This document shows, piece by piece, positions 1 through 5,960 of a DNA stretch of 24,885 nt. A program made the position numbers and the translations under genes. Numbering within the stretch: position 1 is the first letter of the stretch; each line of letters starts with the position of its first letter. The stretch comes from UBA2334 sp964396895 (GTDB taxonomy: Bacteria > Pseudomonadota > Gammaproteobacteria > Burkholderiales > Burkholderiaceae_C). The notes under the pieces are model-generated. The model saw only the letters and a program-made list of their open reading frames with translations, was not told where the DNA came from and searched no databases. The stretch lies in contig CAYNGJ010000033.1 of NCBI GenBank assembly GCA_964396895.1, positions 1-24,885 of the forward strand, written 5' to 3'.

Positions 1-2901
1 CGCCGCTGCGGCTGGTTGCCAACGCCGCTTTTTGAATATTTCAGGGCCGACTACAAAGCGCAGATTCCCGATGTGTTTCAGTACAACGAGGTGCTGGTGG
101 TGTCGGATGGCACGGAGGCGCGAATGGGCAGCCTGTCGGCCAACGCCGAGCGCTTTCAGCAGTGGCGCACCATAGACGGCACCACGCTGGACCCATTGGG
201 CGAGTTCCACGAGCTGCAAACCCTGGTGCGCGGCGTGCTGACCCCGGCCATGCTGCTGGACTACCTGCGCACCTTTGTGCTGTTTGAAGACGACGGCACG
301 CTGGTCAAAAAAATTGCGGGCTACCACCAGTTCCACGCGGTGCGTTCTGCCATAGGCCATGTGGTGGCCGCCTCCCGCCCCGACGGCGATGCCAAGGTGC
401 GTGGCAAAGGCGGCGTGGTGTGGCACACCCAGGGCAGCGGCAAAAGCATCACCATGACCTGCTTTGCCGCACGGGTGATGCAAGAGCCCGCCATGGCCAA
501 CCCCACCATCGTCGTCATCACCGACCGCAACGACCTGGACGGCCAGCTCTTTGGTGTGTTCAGCCTGGCGCAAGACCTGCTGCGCGAGCAGCCCGTGCAA
601 GCCACCACCCGGCAAGCGCTGCGGGCGCTGCTGAGCAACCGGCCATCGGGCGGCATTGTGTTTGCCACCATCCAGAAGTTCATGCCGGGGGAAGACGAAG
701 ACCTGTTCCCGGTGCTGTCAGACCGGCACAACATCGTCGTCATTGCCGACGAAGCCCACCGCACGCAATACGGCTTTGAGGCCAAGCTGAAGGTGCGCGG
801 CCAAAAATATGAACAAAAACAGCCTTTAGCGCTTACCCAGCAAGCACAAGCAGCTGCGAAATCAACAGTCACCGGCAGCGGCCACCGCGCCGCCTTGCCT
901 GCCGAATTTGCCCCGCCTGCCTACCACGTTACCCCTTCCGCCGCCCCCATCACCACCTCCATCGCCACCTCCTCCAACACCACCCACAGCACCCACAGCA
1001 CCCATTTGGCCGCGTACATGCCCGGTTACGCCCAGCACCTGCGCGATGCCTTGCCCCACGCCACCTTTGTGGCCTTCACCGGCACACCGGTCAGCAGCAC
1101 CGACCGCGACACCCGCGCCGTGTTTGGCGACTACATCCATGTGTATGACATGCAGCAGGCCAAGGAGGACGGAGCCACGGTCGCCATCTATTACGAAAGC
1201 CGCCTGGCCAAGTTGCGCCTGAACACCGACGAGCTGCCGCTGATAGACGATGAGGTGGACGAGCTGGCTGAGGACGAAGAAGAAAGCACCCAGTCCCAAC
1301 TCAAAAGCCGCTGGGCCGCGCTGGAAAAGGTGGTGGGTGCCCAGCCCAGGGTGGACAGCGTGGCCGCCGACCTGGTGGCCCACTTTGAAGAGCGCAACAA
1401 GGCCCAGGATGGCAAAGCCATGGTGGTGACCATGAGCCGAGACATTTGCGTCCACCTCTACAACGCTATTCAGCAACTGCGCCCCGACTGGCACAGCGAC
1501 GACCCGGAGCAAGGGGCCATCAAAGTCATCATGACCGGCAGCGCCAGCGACAAAGCCTTGCTGCGGCCCCACATTTACAGTAGCCAAACCAAGAAGCGGC
1601 TGGAAAAGCGCTTCAAAGACCCTGCTGACCCGCTGCGGCTGGTCATCGTGCGCGATATGTGGCTCACCGGCTTTGATGCCCCCTGCGTACACACCATGTA
1701 CGTGGACAAGCCCATGAAGGGCCACAACCTGATGCAAGCCATTGCCCGCGTGAACCGGGTGTTCAAAGACAAGCAAGGCGGCCTGGTGGTGGACTACATC
1801 GGCATTGGCAACGAGCTCAAAGCCGCCATGAAGGAATACACGGCCAGCAAAGGCCGGGGCAAGCCCACGGCAGATGCCCACGAAGCCCTGAGCCTGATGC
1901 TGGAAAAGCTGGACGTGCTGAGCGCCATGCTGCACGGGTTTGACTGGTCAGGCTTCAAGACCGGGGGCCACAGCACCCTGGCCGGTGCCGCCAACCATGT
2001 GCTGGGCTTGCCCTCATCAACAGCGTCAACCAGCAAAGACCCACACGGCAAACCCGTGCGCGATGGCAAAAAGCGCTTTGCCGATGCCGCCCTGGCCTTG
2101 GGCAAAGCCTTCAGCCTGTGCTGCACGCTGGACGAAGCCAAAGCCCTGCGCGACCAGGTGGCCTTCATGCAGGCGGTGAAGGTCATACTCACCAAGCGCG
2201 ACATCACCCAGCAAAAAAAGACCGACGAGCAGCGCGAAGCGGCCATTCGGCAAATCATCAACGGCGCGGTGGTGAGTGATGCGGTGGTGGACATTTTTGA
2301 TGCCGTGGGCCTGGAGAAGCCCAACATTGGCCTGCTGGACGAAGGCTTTTTGGCCCAGGTGCGCAACCTGCCCGAGCGCAACCTGGCGGTCGAGCTGCTG
2401 GAGCGGCTGCTGGAGGGCGAAATCAAAAGCAAGTTCGCCACCAATGTGGTGCAAACCAAAAGGTTCTCTGACCTGCTGAGCAACGTCATCACCCGGTACC
2501 AAAACCGCAGCATTGAAACCGCCCAGGTGATGGAAGAACTGGTGGGGATGGCAAAGAAGTTCAGGGAGGCCGCCAACCGGGGCACCGAGCTGGGCCTGAG
2601 CGACGACGAGGTGAAGTTTTACGATGCGCTGGCCAACAACGAATCAGCCGTCAAAGAGCTGGCCGACGACACTCTGAAGAAGATTGCCCACGAGCTGACT
2701 GAGAACCTGCGCAAAAACATCACGGTGGACTGGGCGCAGCGCGAGAGCGTGCGGGCCACGCTGCGGCTGATGGTCAAGCGCATCTTGCGCAAATACAAGT
2801 ACCCGCCTGATTTGCAGGATGCGGCGGTGGAGCTGGTGTTGCAGCAGGCGGAGGTGATTGGGGAGGGGTGGTCCGCATGGACTACCATGCCGCCCCGATG
2901 A
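1..2901 (+). CDS. hsdR: Type I restriction enzyme R subunit, 5'-truncated by window edge
   Basis: This is the motor and nuclease subunit of a type I restriction-modification complex, which cuts unmodified DNA after ATP-driven translocation. The frame is open to base 1. The first in-frame start-like codon is a TTG at 16, but the true start must lie upstream because the N-terminal PD-(D/E)xK nuclease core is absent. Visible from the TTG numbering are the YNEVLVVSDG segment after the nuclease domain, Walker A (GSGKS, about residue 142), the DEAH box (IADEAHR, about 244), helicase motif III (FTGTP), motif VI-like AIARVNR, and a C-terminal DUF3387-like region ending in QQAEVIGEGW. Between the DEAH box and the FTGTP block lies an extra stretch of about 70 residues (bases 786-1015), rich in Thr, Ser, His and Ala, that the family normally lacks. 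The first 15 or so residues also fit the family pattern poorly. hsdM and hsdS are not in the window. Family assignment is strong; activity is uncertain. Confidence 0.9.
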   Translation, partial: RRCGWLPTPLFEYFRADYKAQIPDVFQYNEVLVVSDGTEARMGSLSANAERFQQWRTIDGTTLDPLGEFHELQTLVRGVLTPAMLLDYLRTFVLFEDDGTLVKKIAGYHQFHAVRSAIGHVVAASRPDGDAKVRGKGGVVWHTQGSGKSITMTCFAARVMQEPAMANPTIVVITDRNDLDGQLFGVFSLAQDLLREQPVQATTRQALRALLSNRPSGGIVFATIQKFMPGEDEDLFPVLSDRHNIVVIADEAHRTQYGFEAKLKVRGQKYEQKQPLALTQQAQAAAKSTVTGSGHRAALPAEFAPPAYHVTPSAAPITTSIATSSNTTHSTHSTHLAAYMPGYAQHLRDALPHATFVAFTGTPVSSTDRDTRAVFGDYIHVYDMQQAKEDGATVAIYYESRLAKLRLNTDELPLIDDEVDELAEDEEESTQSQLKSRWAALEKVVGAQPRVDSVAADLVAHFEERNKAQDGKAMVVTMSRDICVHLYNAIQQLRPDWHSDDPEQGAIKVIMTGSASDKALLRPHIYSSQTKKRLEKRFKDPADPLRLVIVRDMWLTGFDAPCVHTMYVDKPMKGHNLMQAIARVNRVFKDKQGGLVVDYIGIGNELKAAMKEYTASKGRGKPTADAHEALSLMLEKLDVLSAMLHGFDWSGFKTGGHSTLAGAANHVLGLPSSTASTSKDPHGKPVRDGKKRFADAALALGKAFSLCCTLDEAKALRDQVAFMQAVKVILTKRDITQQKKTDEQREAAIRQIINGAVVSDAVVDIFDAVGLEKPNIGLLDEGFLAQVRNLPERNLAVELLERLLEGEIKSKFATNVVQTKRFSDLLSNVITRYQNRSIETAQVMEELVGMAKKFREAANRGTELGLSDDEVKFYDALANNESAVKELADDTLKKIAHELTENLRKNITVDWAQRESVRATLRLMVKRILRKYKYPPDLQDAAVELVLQQAEVIGEGWSAWTTMPPR
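803..866 (+). repeat. Dispersed small repeat, copy A (inside hsdR)
   Basis: This AT-richer block lies inside the hsdR reading frame. It has the same order of blocks as three intergenic stretches in this window: an A-rich lead, AGCCTTTAGCGCTTACC, a GC-poor centre, then AAGCAGCT followed by an A/T tail. It shares the 11-mer TAGCGCTTACC with copy C at 17184. GCGCTT near 829 and AAGCAC near 842 form an imperfect inverted repeat. I recall similar short palindromic repeats in Comamonadaceae genomes. The family membership is inference from hand alignment. Confidence 0.6.
981..1007 (+). repeat. Short tandem repeat, 9-bp unit, in hsdR
   Basis: Two exact copies of CACCCACAG (981-989 and 990-998) are followed by a degenerate third (CACCCATTT). 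The unit length is a multiple of three, so the array stays in frame and encodes a Thr-His-Ser tract within the non-family insertion of HsdR. It may allow in-frame length variation. Confidence 0.6.
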
Positions 2902-2953
2902 GGCGGTGGAGTCGGCTGTGCGGGCACAGGCAGCAAAAAAGCCAAAGACACCG

Positions 2954-3014
2954 TTTAAGCCATAGCTTAAAACCCATACCAGACGTGCGATAGAAGCACT
3001 TTTTATTCAAAATA
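2954..3014 (-). repeat. Dispersed small repeat, copy D (hsdR-ybeY gap, reverse orientation)
   Basis: The 115-base gap between hsdR and ybeY contains TAGAAGC followed by TTTTTAT and an A-run. This aligns closely with the reverse complement of copy B (TAGAAGCC, then TTTTTATATAAAA). The left part (GCCATAGCTT) resembles the AGCT end of the family. The stretch also holds a perfect 7-bp inverted repeat, TTTAAGC-CATA-GCTTAAA (2954-2971), and a weak GTGC-N7-GCAC stem followed by five T residues, which could help end the hsdR transcript. Confidence 0.5.
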
Positions 3015-3016
3015 CC

Positions 3017-3475
3017 ATGTCCCTCCACCAACTCACCCTCTCTTTGCAGTTCGCCAGCCTGGCCGATGCCACCACCCACCGCGCCGCGCTGCCGCGCCAC
3101 AAGGTGATTCGCTGGGTGCGCCACGCGCTGGACATGGACGCCGAAATGGCCGTCCGCATCGTGGATGCTGAAGAAGGTCAGCAACTCAACCGTGATTACC
3201 GCCAGAAGGACTACGCCACCAACGTGCTCACCTTCGACTACTGCACTGGTCCGGTCATGATGGCCGACTTGGTGCTGTGCGCCCCGGTGGTGGCCCGCGA
3301 AGCCGCCGAGCAAGGCAAAACCCTGGCCGACCACTACGCCCACTTGCTGGTGCACGGCACCCTGCACGCCCAGGGCTGGGACCACGAAACCAGCGAGGCC
3401 GACGCCCAGGCCATGGAGGCCCGCGAAACCGAGATCCTGGCCGGGCTGGGCGTGGCCAACCCCTACGCCGGCTGA
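3017..3475 (+). CDS. ybeY: Endoribonuclease YbeY (16S rRNA maturation factor)
   Basis: This is a 152-residue zinc-dependent single-strand endoribonuclease, needed in the family for 16S rRNA 3'-end maturation and ribosome quality control in the cytoplasm. The family signature HGTLHxxGWDH is complete. Metal ligands are H113, H117 and H123, and the conserved NVLTFDY block precedes them at about residue 72. Length matches the family. The ATG at 3017 follows an AT-rich stretch without a clear Shine-Dalgarno sequence. The gene sits directly after hsdR with copy D of the repeat between them, so the restriction gene is probably an accessory neighbour and not an operon partner. In many proteobacteria ybeY follows phoH/ybeZ; that partner is not seen here, which suggests the restriction locus was inserted upstream. 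Confidence 0.95.
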   Translation: MSLHQLTLSLQFASLADATTHRAALPRHKVIRWVRHALDMDAEMAVRIVDAEEGQQLNRDYRQKDYATNVLTFDYCTGPVMMADLVLCAPVVAREAAEQGKTLADHYAHLLVHGTLHAQGWDHETSEADAQAMEARETEILAGLGVANPYAG

Positions 3476-3533
3476 GCGCACCTTCATGCGGCCTTAAACG
3501 TGGGTTTGCAGAATGGCCTCACCGCAGACCAAA

Positions 3534-3551
3534 CCACACCCGTCGGTGTGG
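3534..3551. other. Perfect 7-bp inverted repeat upstream of the small secreted-protein gene
   Basis: CCACACC (3534-3540), a four-base loop CGTC, and GGTGTGG (3545-3551) form a perfect hairpin. It ends 33 bases before the ATG at 3585. No T-run follows, so it is not a standard terminator. It could be an operator or a 5'-UTR structure. Confidence 0.4.
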
Positions 3552-3584
3552 CTGTGGGGTTGACCCAACACCTTAGGAGCCTTC

Positions 3585-3779
3585 ATGAAAAACACCGCCA
3601 CCGCCCTGTTCATTGCACTGGGCCTGTTCACCGCAGCCGCCGCCCAGGCCGCCACGCCCCTGTTGCCATCGGCCACCCAGTCGGTGTCCGTGTCGGCGGC
3701 CACCAAGGCCAAAGTCAAGCCTGCCAAGCGCGCCAAGAAGGCCAACAAGGCCAAAAAGGTCAAGCCCGCCGCCATGTGA
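3585..3779 (+). CDS. Small secreted polycationic protein, function unknown
   Basis: This 64-residue protein is not a family I can name. Residues 1-22 form a typical Sec signal peptide: MKN start, a hydrophobic core, then AQA before the predicted cleavage. The mature part has about 42 residues. It begins with a Ser/Thr/Ala segment and ends in a Lys-rich tail with ten Lys and one Arg in the last 25 residues, mostly as AK, KK and VK steps. A good Shine-Dalgarno (TTAGGAG) sits 7 bases before the ATG, which supports real translation. A strong terminator follows at 3802, so it is probably its own transcript. It lies just upstream of a response regulator and histidine kinase and may be a target or ligand of that system. 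Small acid-shock-like or histone-like periplasmic proteins have similar composition, but composition alone is weak evidence. Confidence 0.7.
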   Translation: MKNTATALFIALGLFTAAAAQAATPLLPSATQSVSVSAATKAKVKPAKRAKKANKAKKVKPAAM

Positions 3780-3801
3780 TGGCGTGTTGCCCTCCTGTGA
3801 C

Positions 3802-3826
3802 AACGGTGGCCTGGGCCACCGTTTTT
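3802..3826 (+). terminator. Rho-independent terminator after the small secreted-protein gene
   Basis: A 9-bp perfect stem (AACGGTGGC, 3802-3810, with GCCACCGTT, 3815-3823) with a CTGG loop runs directly into TTTTT. It lies 23 bases after the stop codon and separates this gene from the response regulator. Confidence 0.85.
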
Positions 3827-3862
3827 GCTTTCAGCCCCGGCTTTCTTTCACACTCATCCCCC

Positions 3863-4534
3863 ATGAAACTGCTGCTCACCGAAGACGACCCCCAGATTGG
3901 CGAAGGCCTGGTGCTGGGCCTGAGCGACTGCGGCTTTCAGGTGGACTGGGTGCAACGCGGGGCCCAGGCACTGGCCGCTCTGCGCCACACCGCCTACGAC
4001 CTGTGGGTGCTGGACCTGGGCCTGCCCGACATGGACGGGCTGGACCTGCTCCAGCAGAGCAACGTCCTGCCACAGCGCCCCGCCACGCTGATCCTCTCGG
4101 CCCGCCACGTCACGACCGACCGCGTCAAGGGGCTGAACCTGGGCGCTGACGACTACCTGGTCAAACCCTTCGATTTCGACGAGCTGCTGGCCCGCCTGCA
4201 CGCCTTGCACAGACGTGCTCAAGGTCGCCGCGACCCTTCGCTGACGCTGGGCACCCTGGTCATTGACCCGCTGCGCCGTGACGTGCGCCTGGCGGACCAA
4301 CCCCTGGCCCTGTCGCCGCGCGAGTTCGACATCCTGCTGGCCCTGGCCGAACAGCCGGGCGTGGTGCGCTCGGCCGAGTGGCTGGAAACCCGGCTGTACC
4401 GCTGGGGCAACGAGGTGGCCAGCAACGCCGTGCAGGTGCACCTGCACCACCTGCGCCGAAAACTGGGTGAGGGCTGGGTGCACAACGTGCGCGGTATCGG
4501 CTACAAGCTGACGCCCCCGCACGCCCCGGCATGA
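3863..4534 (+). CDS. Two-component response regulator, OmpR family
   Basis: This 223-residue protein has an N-terminal receiver domain (about 1-115) and a C-terminal OmpR-type winged-helix DNA-binding domain (about 125-218). The acidic pocket is ED at residues 7-8, the phospho-acceptor is D51 in VLDLGLP, and the conserved lysine is K101 in LVKPFD. The ending VRGIGYKL is the usual wing motif. It resembles the QseB/PmrA/TctD branch, but the exact ortholog cannot be fixed from sequence alone. I chose the ATG at 3863 because it begins the standard MKLLLTEDD receiver start; a longer open frame upstream runs through the terminator and is not supported. Its TGA overlaps the kinase ATG (ATGA), so the pair is translationally coupled. 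No strong Shine-Dalgarno is visible. Confidence 0.92.
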   Translation: MKLLLTEDDPQIGEGLVLGLSDCGFQVDWVQRGAQALAALRHTAYDLWVLDLGLPDMDGLDLLQQSNVLPQRPATLILSARHVTTDRVKGLNLGADDYLVKPFDFDELLARLHALHRRAQGRRDPSLTLGTLVIDPLRRDVRLADQPLALSPREFDILLALAEQPGVVRSAEWLETRLYRWGNEVASNAVQVHLHHLRRKLGEGWVHNVRGIGYKLTPPHAPA

Positions 4535-5862
4535 AACTGGCCACCCTCTCGCTGCGCGCCCGCCTCATGCGGGTGCAATGGCTGGCGCTGCTGGTGACCG
4601 GCGCGCTGTGCGGGGTGGTGTCGTTTGTGCTGACGTGGCAGGCCGTCAACGAACAGCGTGACCACACGCTGGAGCAGGTGGCCCAGTCCGTCATCCGCCA
4701 TGGACTGGAATCGGAAGACTCCAACGAACCCGACCCGCCCGACAAAGGCCAGTTCACCAGCCAGATCTGGGCCGAAGACGGCACCCTGGCCTACCCAACC
4801 GACGCGGCGGATGGCGAGGACGGCCCCCCCCGCCAGCAACCGGGCTGGCACCGGGTGGAGTGGCAGGGGCACACCTGGCACGTCTTCACCGTGGTGCAGG
4901 ACGGCCTGACCATCCAGGTCTCGCAACCCAACCAGTCCCGCAGCCAAGCGTTCTGGCAAATTGCCCCTGCCCTGGCCGCCGCACTGGTGACCGTCACGCT
5001 GGGGCTGTACGCGCTGCTGCACCTGGCGGCCAACTGGTCGCTGAGGCCGGTGTCCGAGCTGCGCGAACAGCTCGCCCACAACGACCCTCTCCAGCCCCAC
5101 CACCCACTCACCCAACGCCCCTGGCCAGAAGACCTGCTGCCCCTGGTGAACACCTTGCACACGTTGTTCTCCCGCCTGGGTGAAGCCCGTTTGGCCCAAC
5201 AACACCTGGTGGCGCGGGCGGCGCACGAATTCCGCACACCGCTGGCGGCGCTCAAAATCCACGCCCAGTTGCTGGGCCGCTCCACCGACACCGACCACAA
5301 CCAACGGCACCGCACCCATGTGCTGCACGCCATCGACCGCATGACCCGTCTGGTGGACCAGTTGCTCAAACTGGCCGAATACGACGCCATGCCCGAGGCC
5401 CCACCCACCCAGCGGTTTGACGTGGCCAACTGGCTGGCCCCCTCGGTGCAGGTGTGGCAGACACTGGCCAGCGCCCACGGCACACACCTGCAGCTGGACC
5501 TGCCACCGGTCGCACAACTGACGGGAGACCCCCAGGCGCTCAAGGCCATGCTGGACAACGTCGTGCACAACGCCGTGAGCCACAGCGGCTCCACCCAGCC
5601 CATCCGCGTGGCATTGAGCACCGACGACCAGGGCGCCACGTGGTGCATTGCCGACCACGGTCAAGGCATTGCGCCCGCCCTGCGCCAACAACTGGGCCAA
5701 GGCTTCGTCAGCCTGCCGGGCACCCATTCCGAGGGCAGCGGTCTGGGACTGGCCATTGCCTGCAAGGTGGCGGCGCTGCACGGCGGCGAGCTCAGCCTGC
5801 ACGACACGCCCGGCGGTGGCCTGACGGTGCGCATCCGCCTGTCGTTTCCCCCAATGGTCTGA
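4531..5862 (+). CDS. Sensor histidine kinase, partner of the preceding regulator
   Basis: This 443-residue inner-membrane kinase has a first transmembrane helix at about residues 12-38, a periplasmic sensor region at about 39-147, a second helix at about 148-172, then HAMP-like linker, dimerisation and catalytic domains. The H box is AAHEFRTPL with phospho-accepting H232. The N box is LDNVVHNAVSHS, the G1 box DHGQGI and the G2 box GSGLGLAIA. The architecture is of the QseC/TctE/PmrB type. The sensor region contains two acidic clusters (ESEDSNEPD and DAADGEDG), which is compatible with sensing of cations or cationic peptides; that is inference. It is co-transcribed with the regulator and ends 98 bases before glgB. 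There is no direct sign that it controls the glycogen genes. Confidence 0.92.
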   Translation: MKLATLSLRARLMRVQWLALLVTGALCGVVSFVLTWQAVNEQRDHTLEQVAQSVIRHGLESEDSNEPDPPDKGQFTSQIWAEDGTLAYPTDAADGEDGPPRQQPGWHRVEWQGHTWHVFTVVQDGLTIQVSQPNQSRSQAFWQIAPALAAALVTVTLGLYALLHLAANWSLRPVSELREQLAHNDPLQPHHPLTQRPWPEDLLPLVNTLHTLFSRLGEARLAQQHLVARAAHEFRTPLAALKIHAQLLGRSTDTDHNQRHRTHVLHAIDRMTRLVDQLLKLAEYDAMPEAPPTQRFDVANWLAPSVQVWQTLASAHGTHLQLDLPPVAQLTGDPQALKAMLDNVVHNAVSHSGSTQPIRVALSTDDQGATWCIADHGQGIAPALRQQLGQGFVSLPGTHSEGSGLGLAIACKVAALHGGELSLHDTPGGGLTVRIRLSFPPMV

Positions 5863-5883
5863 CGGCAACGGGTGTCGCCCAAT

Positions 5884-5908
5884 GGGTGCTGGCGCGCCGC
5901 TGGCACCC
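5884..5908. other. Inverted repeat in the glgB upstream region
   Basis: GGGTGC (5884-5889) and GCACCC (5903-5908) form a 6-bp inverted repeat around a 13-base centre that contains the palindromic octamer GGCGCGCC. It overlaps the -24 element of the sigma-54-like site. No T-run follows, so it is not a convincing terminator for the kinase gene. Confidence 0.35.
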
Positions 5909-5915
5909 GGCTTGC
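5901..5915 (+). promoter_or_regulatory. Probable sigma-54 (RpoN) promoter of the glg cluster
   Basis: TGGCACCCGGCTTGC matches the RpoN consensus TGGCACG-N4-TTGC at every defined base except the seventh (C for G), with exact -24/-12 spacing and the preferred flanks C before and T after. Transcription would start near 5927, giving a leader of about 34 bases before the glgB ATG at 5961. The site falls in the only non-coding gap upstream of the cluster. RpoN promoters need an enhancer-binding activator; the neighbouring OmpR-type regulator is not one, so an NtrC-like protein elsewhere would be required. Confidence 0.55.
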
Positions 5916-5960
5916 TAGAGTGCGGTTGTCGCGCACGCCATCCACCCCCACAGGCCCACC

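Noticed and set aside
3500..3862. Upstream extension of the response-regulator frame
   Set aside because: The extension overlaps the small secreted-protein gene and its terminator and has no receiver-domain similarity; the standard N-terminus begins at 3863.
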